Origin: Mycobacterium lacus
GTDB lineage: Bacteria > Actinomycetota > Actinomycetes > Mycobacteriales > Mycobacteriaceae
NCBI RefSeq assembly: GCF_010731535.1
Contig: NZ_AP022581.1
Span: 1,993,952 to 2,057,951, forward strand
DNA length: 64,000 nucleotides
Direction: 5' to 3'
Numbering within the stretch: the stretch's first letter is position 1; each line of letters opens with the position of its first letter. Positions 27,525 through 35,651 of this stretch are shown here, piece after piece. Both the position numbers and the translations under genes were made by a program. The notes beneath the pieces were generated by a model. The model worked only from the letters and a program-made list of their open reading frames with translations. It had not been told where the DNA came from and made no database searches.

Positions 27525-28796
27525 ATGCCGAAAGCGTCTGTGTTGACGAGCGAGAGTGGCCTGCCAGCCGGCGCCCAAGGTGCCTGCGACTCACGTTTCG
27601 CGAACGTCGTCCGAGCGTTCGCTGCGCTGTTCCCCGCACGCATGTTCGGGGGTGGGGCGCTGTCGGTGTACATCGACGGTGTGCAGGTCGTCGATGTCTG
27701 GACGGGCTGGTCAGATCGGCGTGGCAAGACGCCGTGGACCGCCGACACCGGAGCAATGGTGTTTTCCGCCACGAAGGGGTTGGCCGCGACGGTGATCCAC
27801 CGGCTGGTCGACCGCGGGTTGCTGTCCTACGACGTGCCGGTCGCCGAGTATTGGCCGGAGTTCGGAGCCAACGGCAAGTCCGAGATCACGGTCCGCGACG
27901 TGTTGCGGCATCGAGCTGGGCTGGCGCACCTCAAGGGTGTTGGCAAGAAGGAGGTATTGGACCATCTCCTGATGGAACAGCGGCTGGCCGCGGCGCCGGT
28001 GGACCACACGCTCGGAAAGACGGCCTATCACGCGATCACCTACGGCTGGCTGCTGTCCGGGCTGGCCCGGGCGGTGACCGGCATGGGCATGCGTGACCTG
28101 TTCCGCGAAGAGCTCGCGCTCCCGCTCAACACCGACGGTCTGCATCTCGGCCGTCCGCCGGCCGATGCGCCCACCAAGGCGGCGCAGACGCTATTCCCCC
28201 AAGCGAGGATCCCCACGCCGTTGCTCGACTTCGTAGCGCCCAAAGTTGCCGGGCTGTCGTTCTCCGGCCTTCTCGGCTCGATCTACTTCCCGGGCATCAT
28301 GTCCATGCTGCAAGGCGACATGCCGTTTCTCGATGGAGAGGTTCCGGCGGTCAATGGCGTCGTGACCGCGCGTGCCCTGGCCAAGGTGTATGGCGCGATC
28401 GCCAACGACGGCGTGATCGACGGAACTCGGCTGCTGTCCTCAGAGCTGGTGAGCGAACTGCAGGGGGAGCCCGATCTGACGCCGGACCTGAACCTGGGCA
28501 TTCCGTTCACCTACCACCAGGGCTATCAGTCGTCGCCGATCCCGGGGCTCTTGGCGGGGTACGGCCATATCGGCCTCGGCGGAACCCTCGGGTGGGCCGA
28601 TCCGGCCACCGGCAGCTCGTTCGCCTACGTGCACAACCGCCTGCTGACGCTGATGTTGTGGGATATTGGCTCGTTCGCGGGGTTGGCTCCGCTGTTGAGC
28701 AGTGCCATCTCGGCGGCGCGGCGCGGCGGCCCCCTAGAGGTGCCGCACCTCGGCGCACCCTACCGCGGGCCCGAGCAGCAGGAGCCGGCCTCCTAA
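27525..28796 (+). CDS. lipD: LipD-like serine beta-lactamase-fold esterase/lipase
   Basis: The encoded protein has 423 residues from ATG 27525. It belongs to class C beta-lactamase/family VIII esterases: nucleophile Ser in FSATKGL (SxxK), the Tyr motif YHAITYGWL (YxN-like position) and GYGHIGLGGTLGW near the C-terminus (KTG-like HxG). The substrate is probably lipid esters; M. tuberculosis LipD is reported as a lipase or protease of this fold. No signal peptide is obvious. It follows the Rv1922 remnant, matching H37Rv order. Confidence 0.9.
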   Translation: MPKASVLTSESGLPAGAQGACDSRFANVVRAFAALFPARMFGGGALSVYIDGVQVVDVWTGWSDRRGKTPWTADTGAMVFSATKGLAATVIHRLVDRGLLSYDVPVAEYWPEFGANGKSEITVRDVLRHRAGLAHLKGVGKKEVLDHLLMEQRLAAAPVDHTLGKTAYHAITYGWLLSGLARAVTGMGMRDLFREELALPLNTDGLHLGRPPADAPTKAAQTLFPQARIPTPLLDFVAPKVAGLSFSGLLGSIYFPGIMSMLQGDMPFLDGEVPAVNGVVTARALAKVYGAIANDGVIDGTRLLSSELVSELQGEPDLTPDLNLGIPFTYHQGYQSSPIPGLLAGYGHIGLGGTLGWADPATGSSFAYVHNRLLTLMLWDIGSFAGLAPLLSSAISAARRGGPLEVPHLGAPYRGPEQQEPAS

Positions 28797-28894
28797 CGAC
28801 GCTGCTGATCGCTCCGACACCTGACCAGTGCCCAACCGGGCCGATCGACCCACGCATTCAGTCAATTTTCGGTCGCCGTCGACACACTTATATA

Positions 28895-28900
28895 TACAGT
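28895..28900 (+). promoter_or_regulatory. -10 box (TACAGT) for the acyltransferase gene
   Basis: It ends 8 nt before ATG 28909 within an AT-rich tatatacagt tract. There is no ribosome site, so leaderless translation is likely. Confidence 0.45.
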
Positions 28901-28908
28901 GAGTGCTC

Positions 28909-31143
28909 ATGCGCCAGACCGTGAGCGTTAGCTCTCAGCCCGAGAGCGTTAGCCGTATTGAAGCGGTGGCGGGTCAGCGGCCGGAGCAGACGGGATTCCG
29001 CCAGGATATCGAGGGCCTGCGCGCTGTCGCGGTGTTGGCCGTTTTGCTGTTTCACGCTGAGGTGCCCGGTGTGGGCGGTGGGTTCGTCGGCGTGGACGTG
29101 TTCTTCGTTATCTCGGGCTTCTTGATCACCGGGCTGCTCTGGCGCGAGGTGAGCACCGTCGGTACGGTGCGGCTGGACCGCTTCTATGGGGCGCGGGCCC
29201 GCCGACTGCTGCCGGCATCGGCCACGGTAGGCGTCGTCACCGCGATCGCCTCGGCTGCCTTGTTACCCCCGCTGGAGGCCCGGGGCGTCCTTACGGACGG
29301 GATCGCCAGCGCGTTGTATGTCAGCAATTACTGGTTCATCGGCAAACAGGTCGACTATTTCGGTGGCATCCTGTCGCCCTCGCCGTATCAGCATTACTGG
29401 TCGTTGGGCGTCGAGGAGCAGTTCTACCTGGTCTGGCCGCCGTTGATCATCGGTACGGCATGGCTTGTCCGGCGCACGCGTCGACGCGCCAAGGCCGATG
29501 CTCCCCGGTCGAAAGGACCTTTTCTGGTGGTCCTTGCGCTGGTCGCGCTCGTGTCGTTCGCGCTGTCGCTGATGATCACCTACATAATGCCTCTCGCGGC
29601 GTTCTTTTCGCTGCCTACGCGGGCTTGGCAGTTGGCTGCTGGCGGCTTGGTTGCGCTCACGGCCGGCCAGTGGCGCCGACTCCCGGCGCGAGCCGCGGTG
29701 ATCACGGGATGGGGCGGGCTGGCCCTGATCTTAGTGGCCTGCACCGAATTGAGCTCGGCCACAATGTATCCGGGTACCGCGGCACTGTTGCCGGTGCTGG
29801 GTGCAGCGCTGGTGATCGGTGCCGGCTGTGCCGCACCCTGGCAGGGATGTAGCCGGGTCCTGGCCTTGTCGCCGATGAGGGCGATAGGGCGGGTGTCGTA
29901 CTCGTGGTACCTGTGGCACTGGCCGGTCCTGGTGCTCGCACCAGCATTGCTGGGCCACCCGTTGGGGTTCGTCGGCAGGCTGGTTGCGGTCCTGTTCTCT
30001 GGTGGGCTGGCGGTGCTCACACTGCGTTTCATCGAGAATCCGGTGCGATTCGCTGCTCGCGTGCGCCGCTCTGCCGTCGCCAGTCTGGCGGTCGGCGGTG
30101 TCGCCACGTCGATGGCGGTCTGTGTGGGCGTGGCGTTGCTGGTATGGGCGTCATCGCTGCCGGTGACTATCCCGGTTGGGCGCGGCGCACCGGCCGCGGC
30201 GCTGACGATCACCGCGGCGCCTCGCCCGACAGGGGACAACGCCCAGGCCTACGACGCGGCGGTGCAGTACGTGTTCGCGCAGGTACAAGACGCGGTCGCG
30301 GCATCCGCCGAGCTGAAAGCCGTACCGTCGAACCTGAACCCGCCGGTCGCCGACGCGGCAGCCGAACTTCCGGCCATGTTGTTCAACGGCTGCCTGCGCA
30401 CGCCTTTCCAAGGCGGGCAGCCCGAGTGCGCGATGGGCGATACCGACTCGAAGACGACGGTGGCCCTAGTCGGCGACTCGCATGCCGCGATGTGGATTCC
30501 GGCGTTCCAGCAAATCGCCCCGCAGCGGCCCTGGCGACTCGAAACCATGGCCAAGATGGCCTGCCCATTGATGGACTTGCCCACCGCCAACCACCTCGTC
30601 AGTGGACTGGTTGAACACTTTGATCGGTGCGGGCATTGGCGCGCTCACATCATCGCCCGGTTACGCGCCGAGCATCCCCGGCTGATCGTGGTGAGCCTGT
30701 TTCGGGGATACGTCGGCAGCAACAGCCATGGTTGGCTGGCAGGTTTTACGTCATACGACGCGGCGTGGATCGACAGCCTGACCCGCCTGGTGCAGCAGCT
30801 GCGCGGCACCGGTGCCCAGGTACTGGTGCTCGGGCCGATCCCGCATCTGAACACATCGGTGCCGGGCTGCCTGTCCGCGCACCTCGATGACGCGACGGCT
30901 TGCTCGCCGCCCATGTCGATCGCGTTCAACCGACCCGGCATCGCAGCTGAGGCCGCCGCCACCAAAGCCGGCGGCGGACAATACGTCGACCTCACCGAAC
31001 TGTTCTGCACCGCGAACCGCTGCCCGGTCATCGTCGGCAACACTCTGGTTTACGTCGACGCGGGTCACGTAACCCTCGAATACTCCCGGCTGATGGCACC
31101 GGCATTCGTGGCGCTGGCTGACCGCGCCCTCGCCCACAGTTGA
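28909..31143 (+). CDS. OafA-type membrane O-acyltransferase with SGNH domain
   Basis: The encoded protein has 744 residues. The acyltransferase-3 domain (about 30-410, ten or so helices) opens with GFRQDIEGLRAVAVLAVLLF; the conserved His (LLFHAE), FFVISGFLITGLL and HYWSLGVEEQFYLVWP are hallmark motifs. The C-terminal extracytoplasmic SGNH hydrolase-like domain has LVGDSHAAMW (Ser524) and a terminal DAGHVTLEYS (Asp/His). Such proteins move acyl groups from the cytoplasm onto envelope sugars or lipids. ATG 28909 is chosen over GTG 28903 because of the -10 spacing. It ends 8 bp before the 58-bp hairpin. It is not in this place in the H37Rv order I recall. Confidence 0.9.
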   Translation: MRQTVSVSSQPESVSRIEAVAGQRPEQTGFRQDIEGLRAVAVLAVLLFHAEVPGVGGGFVGVDVFFVISGFLITGLLWREVSTVGTVRLDRFYGARARRLLPASATVGVVTAIASAALLPPLEARGVLTDGIASALYVSNYWFIGKQVDYFGGILSPSPYQHYWSLGVEEQFYLVWPPLIIGTAWLVRRTRRRAKADAPRSKGPFLVVLALVALVSFALSLMITYIMPLAAFFSLPTRAWQLAAGGLVALTAGQWRRLPARAAVITGWGGLALILVACTELSSATMYPGTAALLPVLGAALVIGAGCAAPWQGCSRVLALSPMRAIGRVSYSWYLWHWPVLVLAPALLGHPLGFVGRLVAVLFSGGLAVLTLRFIENPVRFAARVRRSAVASLAVGGVATSMAVCVGVALLVWASSLPVTIPVGRGAPAAALTITAAPRPTGDNAQAYDAAVQYVFAQVQDAVAASAELKAVPSNLNPPVADAAAELPAMLFNGCLRTPFQGGQPECAMGDTDSKTTVALVGDSHAAMWIPAFQQIAPQRPWRLETMAKMACPLMDLPTANHLVSGLVEHFDRCGHWRAHIIARLRAEHPRLIVVSLFRGYVGSNSHGWLAGFTSYDAAWIDSLTRLVQQLRGTGAQVLVLGPIPHLNTSVPGCLSAHLDDATACSPPMSIAFNRPGIAAEAAATKAGGGQYVDLTELFCTANRCPVIVGNTLVYVDAGHVTLEYSRLMAPAFVALADRALAHS

Positions 31144-31150
31144 CATCCCA

Positions 31151-31208
31151 CGAGCAGACACAGAATTGCACGATTTGAGTTCAAATCGTGCAATTCTGTG
31201 TCTGCTCG
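31151..31208. terminator. 58-bp hairpin (28-bp perfect arms, 2-nt loop) between convergent genes
   Basis: Left arm starts cgagcagacacagaattgca and is fully complementary to the right arm. It lies between the stops of two converging genes, fitting a bidirectional terminator without a U-tract, as is usual in mycobacteria. It shares its outer ends and its total length with the palindrome at 5592-5649. Confidence 0.75.
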
Positions 31209-31228
31209 CGGGTAAAGCCGCGGCGGGG

Positions 31229-33571
31229 TCAGCCGATGACGGACGCCGGCGTCGGAACCTCGACCACACCGAAGTTCGCCAACCACGCCGTCCGGTAGTC
31301 GCTCCACGTAGGCGTCAGGCGGCCCCGGCCGGTGCATCGCGGCTCGTAATGCACGCACCGCTGGGCCGAGGCCGCATGCGCGGCGTCGTCGACGACGGTG
31401 ACCGACAGCAGCATCTCGACGGGCTGGTTCGCGTCGAGCGTCAGCAGCAGGGTGGTCCCGGTGATCTGATAGTGCGCGACCACACCGCCGCCGAGGTCCT
31501 GCTGGCCGCTGGCCCCCTGCAGCTCGTTGCCGTCGAGTTGCCAGTTGGCCTTCTGCCCCGGCCCGAAACCGCTTGTAATGGCGTCGAATCGGCCTTCCGG
31601 GCGCCTGGTCCGCACGATCGGTCCGACGAATGTGCCGATGCGCCGATCGATAAGCGGCAACGCCAGAATGGCGTCCTTTACGGCATCGACCCCCTTGGCC
31701 GGCGCCGTGGCGGGGACCATGGCGCGGACCGCCTCGCGCATCTGGCCGCATGGATCCTGTTGCGTCCCAGTGGCGCTGACGACCGCACCGGTTGCCGACG
31801 TGACCTGGCCCAGGCCGGCGCGCAACGCCGGTGACGCCACGAACACCGCCGAGCCCGGCTTGGCGACCTCACCGAAGGTGCCGAAAACGCTTGGCGGACA
31901 GGTAAAGCCGCCTACGATCTGCACCGCCGCGAGCGGTTTCTCCCAGGTGATGTAGCGGAACCGGATGTGGTCGAGCGTCACCTCGACGGCCTGGACGGCC
32001 GCCCACCTGGCTTCGTTGGTGCGCACGCCGTAGATGCGCAGCGATTCCTTGAACGGGTTGCCGAACAGCAACCCGAACGGGTCGATGGTGGCCAGGTCGG
32101 CAAGGGGTATCGGGTTGGGCGCAGCGTAGGAGTAACCGTAGACGGCCGCGCGGTAGAGGCCGTTGAAGTCGCGCAGACCGGTCCGGGCCCAGCGCGCACC
32201 GCACACCGCCTGCACGCTGCGATCGAACGGGCCGCCGACCACCGCGAGGTCACCGCTGGGCATGTCGCGCGCGCCCACCTTGCCGCTGTCGAGGTCGAAC
32301 GCCGCGCCGTTCGGCACGACGACGGTGCCGGCCGCACGCACCGGGGCGGTGTCGTTGACCTTGATCCGGCATCCGATCTGCACGTCGTCGATGCGCGCGT
32401 CGCTAAAGATCACATTGAAGCCCACCGCGGGTATGTTCACCGGCACCAGCAGCTGGTTCAGCGCGTCGGCGATGTGTGCGGCGACGCTGTTGATGGTGCC
32501 CTCGATCACCTCCTCGGCGATGTACATGATGAGCGGGACCAGCACCGCGCCGATGATCACCCCAATGACGCTGGGGAGCAGCGCCCCGAGCAGCGCGCCG
32601 ATCACCGCGCCCGCCACCCAGCAATACCAGGGAATGTCGACGTCGACATTGGGATCGTCCGCCTGGACCTGCACCACGAGTTGCCCGCCGGCGACCGCGA
32701 TGGTGATTTTCGCCCCGACGGTGCCGGTGGCCGAATAGCAGAACCCCGACTTGGCGATCTTGACCTGAACATGCAGCGCACCATCGTCTCCCGCGGTGAT
32801 CGACAGGCCGGTCAGATCGACCTCATTGTCCTCGTCGATGCGGACGGTGCGGGTCAGCCTGCAGTTGGTGAACGCGCCGCCCAGATTCAGGGAGCTGTCG
32901 ATCATCGGGCTGATGACCCGGCATACCCAGCCCATCGACGCGACGATGCCCCCGTTGCCGCCCCCGGAGATGAAGCTCTGTGTGAAAGCTGCCTTGTCGC
33001 CGGGACTGCCACCGCCGAACGTGACCAGGAACGCGGAGGCATCCTTGTCGGCCGGTGACGTGTCGTCGACGATATGCACGTCGGCGTTCTTCATCTGGGT
33101 GGTGGTGCTGGTGGCATGGTCGACCGGGAAGGGCACCAGCGGGATCAATTTGACGTTCTGCCGCAGGAAGTTGGCGAAGAGCCCATCGAGGCCGGGGATC
33201 GGGAACCCGGCAACCGCGATCTCGGTCAGCCACAGCTTGTGCTCGAGGTCGATTCGTACCAGGTCGATTCCGTTGGTGCTGGTGTCCACGTCGACGCTGG
33301 CGACGATGCGCAGCGCCCCAAGCGCGCCGGCATCGCCGAGCAGCACGCGGATGTCGACGACGTCGGTGGCACCGGGCGGGAGGCCGCCCGGCTGGTCGAA
33401 CGCAACGGTCACCGAGAACGGGGTGGCAGGATCGAGATGGATCCCGAGGCCACCCAGGATGGTGCCCAGGAGAAATCCGCCGGTATCGAACACGACGCTC
33501 AGTAACTGCTGATACGCCTGTTCGGCGAACTCGACGACGAGGTCGTAGCCGTGGGTCTGCTCTCCAGACAT
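31229..33571 (-). CDS. unrecognised 780-residue protein, possibly TULIP/P47-like
   Basis: I do not recognise this protein with certainty. It begins MSGEQTHGYDLVVEFAEQAY, an amphipathic helix, followed by beta-rich sequence, a Gly-rich stretch (FISGGGNGGIVASMG), and a long hydrophobic Gly/Ala/Ile segment at about 315-355 (VIGALLGALLPSVIGVIIGA). The C-terminal half is again beta-rich with several Cys. The N-terminal helix plus central membrane-like segment recall tubular lipid-binding P47/OrfX-type proteins, but this is a guess from pattern only. No signal peptide is visible. It starts 3 nt after the stop of a small upstream gene, forming a two-gene operon. Confidence 0.7.
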   Translation of the reverse strand: MSGEQTHGYDLVVEFAEQAYQQLLSVVFDTGGFLLGTILGGLGIHLDPATPFSVTVAFDQPGGLPPGATDVVDIRVLLGDAGALGALRIVASVDVDTSTNGIDLVRIDLEHKLWLTEIAVAGFPIPGLDGLFANFLRQNVKLIPLVPFPVDHATSTTTQMKNADVHIVDDTSPADKDASAFLVTFGGGSPGDKAAFTQSFISGGGNGGIVASMGWVCRVISPMIDSSLNLGGAFTNCRLTRTVRIDEDNEVDLTGLSITAGDDGALHVQVKIAKSGFCYSATGTVGAKITIAVAGGQLVVQVQADDPNVDVDIPWYCWVAGAVIGALLGALLPSVIGVIIGAVLVPLIMYIAEEVIEGTINSVAAHIADALNQLLVPVNIPAVGFNVIFSDARIDDVQIGCRIKVNDTAPVRAAGTVVVPNGAAFDLDSGKVGARDMPSGDLAVVGGPFDRSVQAVCGARWARTGLRDFNGLYRAAVYGYSYAAPNPIPLADLATIDPFGLLFGNPFKESLRIYGVRTNEARWAAVQAVEVTLDHIRFRYITWEKPLAAVQIVGGFTCPPSVFGTFGEVAKPGSAVFVASPALRAGLGQVTSATGAVVSATGTQQDPCGQMREAVRAMVPATAPAKGVDAVKDAILALPLIDRRIGTFVGPIVRTRRPEGRFDAITSGFGPGQKANWQLDGNELQGASGQQDLGGGVVAHYQITGTTLLLTLDANQPVEMLLSVTVVDDAAHAASAQRCVHYEPRCTGRGRLTPTWSDYRTAWLANFGVVEVPTPASVIG

Positions 33572-33574
33572 CGC

Positions 33575-33934
33575 TTAACCCACCTTCGGCGCGCCGGTGA
33601 ACCGGATGTTCACGTTTGCCGTGAGCACCTGACCGTTCGGCAACCGGAAAGACCGGGGCCGGTGCAGGTCGGGGGCATCGCCGGTCAGCGGCGCCGCCTT
33701 GAGGCGCTGCTTGATGATCGGCGGCACCTCGATCCTCAGAGCCGCGAACGTGGTCAGCGGGTCGGCGGCGAACTGGCGGGCGGCATCCGGTTTCGCCAGT
33801 GCCGCAAGAATTGTGCGCTCCGACTTCTGCAACTCCTCGAACTCGGCGCGCAGCCGCGGGCCGAGACTGTCGATCACTGGACTGAGCCCGCTCGTTTCGG
33901 AGTGGCTTGGGTGCTGCGGCTCGTTCGATGTCAT
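33575..33934 (-). CDS. small protein with NHLP/Nif11-like segment, partner of the 780-residue protein
   Basis: The encoded protein has 119 residues from ATG 33934 (MTSNEPQHPSHSETSG); a longer start is possible but adds atypical residues. The central part LAALAKPDAARQFAADPLTT then FAALRIEVPP resembles the helix-DP-x-GIEVP pattern of nitrile-hydratase-like and Nif11 leader domains; the end FRLPNGQVLTANVNIRFTGA is a beta hairpin. There is no Cys/Ser/Thr-rich core after a GG site, so a RiPP precursor is not clearly supported. It is tightly coupled to the 780-residue gene and may be its partner or chaperone. Confidence 0.65.
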   Translation of the reverse strand: MTSNEPQHPSHSETSGLSPVIDSLGPRLRAEFEELQKSERTILAALAKPDAARQFAADPLTTFAALRIEVPPIIKQRLKAAPLTGDAPDLHRPRSFRLPNGQVLTANVNIRFTGAPKVG

Positions 33935-34029
33935 GTGTTTAGGCCTATGCCACCAGCTGGGGTTTGGCAAGGGTGTCGGAAGATGGCGCGCGCTAGCTTA
34001 TGGCCGGCCGGTTCATGGCCGGTTCGACG

Positions 34030-35448
34030 TCAAAGCACATGGGGGGCAATGAGGACCGCGGCGCTCGAGACCGCCAAACCGATCAGGAAGGCGATGATCG
34101 TAAAACCCATCACCTGGCGGACGTTGAGCTTCGCGATGGCGAGCAGGGGCAGCAGCCAAAACGGCTGGATCATGTTCGCGACACCCTCGCCGACCGCCAC
34201 CGCCATTGAGGTCAGCCCGAGGTAGGCCGGTGAATGTTGACCAAGAGCGAGCGCCGAGTCAACCGCCACCGGCCCCTGCACGGCCCAGTGCCCACCGCCG
34301 GACGGCACAAACAACGAGATGATGACGGAGCCGATGAAGGTCAGGAAGGGAAGGGTGTACTGGTTGGCGCCCGTCACGAGCGCCTCGGCGAGCAACGTCT
34401 GCAGCGGCTTGCCTGCCGCCCCTGATGTCGAGGGCAGATAGCCCAGCAGACCAACGATGCCGCCATAGAGGGGGTATTGCAGCAGCAGTGGACCGGACAC
34501 CTTCGCCGCGCCGGAAAACGCGCGGATGAACCGAATCGGCGTTCGGTGTAGCAACGCAGCCGTCACGGTGAACAACATGACCATCGACGAGATGTTCAGC
34601 GCAAAGCCGCTCAGCCAGAAGTAGGTTATGCCCGCGACGAAGACCGCGACATTGAGGATCCACAGGTTTTCCAGCCACTCGGCAAACGTCCGTGTGTCAG
34701 CGGTCGGGGCCGCGACGGGCTCCTCGCCCTCGAAGACCGCGGGATCGGGTTGCAGGCTTTGCGTCGGCTCCATCCGCCGAATTGCGATGGCGAGCAGCAC
34801 CAGCACCACCACCGCGGCCAGCCAGCTGTAGGGCGCCAATATCGTGAGCTGCAGCGGCACGATCGTGCCAGTCATCTTGTGTATCACGTTGATTGGGCTG
34901 CTGGTGTCGGTGTTCGCAAGCGCGATCGACGACGACAGGCCTTGCGTCCAGACGATAAACCCCATGAACGCGGCGGCGATAAGGTAGCCGAAATGTGCAC
35001 CCGCAAGCCGTTTTGCGACCTGGCGGGCTATCAAGGCGCCCGATACCAGACCAAGCCCCCAGTTCACCAAAGACAGGACGGCGCTGACGCCGAAACACAG
35101 CAGGGCTCCTTGAACCTGACTCTTCGGTTTGCTTGCGATGCCGACGATGGCCCGCTTGAGAATTGGCGCCTCGGCGAGCGTGTAGCCAGTCACCAGGACC
35201 AGCACCATCTGGAAGGCGAAGGTGAAGATGTTCTGCGATCCCCAGACTCCGGCGTACCACGCCCTGAGCACACCGGTGGGCGTCGCGCCTCTGACGAGCA
35301 GCGCGACCAGCGCGACCACGAGCACCGTCAGGATGACCGCGAACAAGTACGGGTCTGGCATGAAGCGTTCGACATACCGGACACACAGCGTGGTGAGACG
35401 CGCCGTCAAGCCGCGCCGTTCGGCCTTTCGGGCCTGATCTGTCGTCAT
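34030..35448 (-). CDS. AtoE-type short-chain fatty acid transporter
   Basis: The encoded protein has 472 residues and about ten transmembrane helices. Motifs of the short-chain fatty acid (AtoE) permease family are present: RFMPDPYLFAVILTVLV at the start, NWGLGLVSGALIAR, and VPSGGGHWAVQGPV near 385. The family imports acetoacetate or butyrate-like acids by proton coupling. It lies alone on the minus strand, divergent from fadD31, whose product activates longer acyl chains. It is not in this place in the H37Rv order I recall. Confidence 0.88.
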   Translation of the reverse strand: MTTDQARKAERRGLTARLTTLCVRYVERFMPDPYLFAVILTVLVVALVALLVRGATPTGVLRAWYAGVWGSQNIFTFAFQMVLVLVTGYTLAEAPILKRAIVGIASKPKSQVQGALLCFGVSAVLSLVNWGLGLVSGALIARQVAKRLAGAHFGYLIAAAFMGFIVWTQGLSSSIALANTDTSSPINVIHKMTGTIVPLQLTILAPYSWLAAVVVLVLLAIAIRRMEPTQSLQPDPAVFEGEEPVAAPTADTRTFAEWLENLWILNVAVFVAGITYFWLSGFALNISSMVMLFTVTAALLHRTPIRFIRAFSGAAKVSGPLLLQYPLYGGIVGLLGYLPSTSGAAGKPLQTLLAEALVTGANQYTLPFLTFIGSVIISLFVPSGGGHWAVQGPVAVDSALALGQHSPAYLGLTSMAVAVGEGVANMIQPFWLLPLLAIAKLNVRQVMGFTIIAFLIGLAVSSAAVLIAPHVL

Positions 35449-35600
35449 TGACCTTCCCTAATGCCTGAGCATTCGGCTATGCCGACGCCACCGGTCGTCG
35501 CCGCGGGGATGCGTTCGCCCCGCCGGATACCGCACGGACTCTAACGCGCCTGGACCAATCTCGCCGGGTGGGAAAGCCCGGGGAGGCGCGGCCTGTCTCA

Positions 35601-35619
35601 GCCGATCCGGGGGATCGGC
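35601..35619. promoter_or_regulatory. inverted repeat GCCGATCC-ggg-GGATCGGC (possible fadD31 operator)
   Basis: Perfect 8-bp arms end 18 bp before the fadD31 -10 box, so they abut the -35 position. The regulator is unknown. Confidence 0.45.
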
Positions 35620-35637
35620 CGAAATGCGCCGGACGCC

Positions 35638-35643
35638 TAAACT
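35638..35643 (+). promoter_or_regulatory. -10 box (TAAACT) for leaderless fadD31
   Basis: This TANNNT hexamer ends 8 nt before ATG 35652; this decides the start against the longer open frame from 35568. Confidence 0.5.
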
Positions 35644-35651
35644 GTGCGGTT

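Noticed and set aside
31967..33058. 363-codon plus-strand ORF opposite the 780-residue gene
   Set aside because: Asp/Val/His-rich shadow frame; the minus frame has a coupled partner gene and normal composition.
33575..33934. RiPP precursor peptide
   Set aside because: The leader-like helix pattern is present but there is no cleavage site or Cys/Ser/Thr-rich core, and no maturation enzyme nearby.
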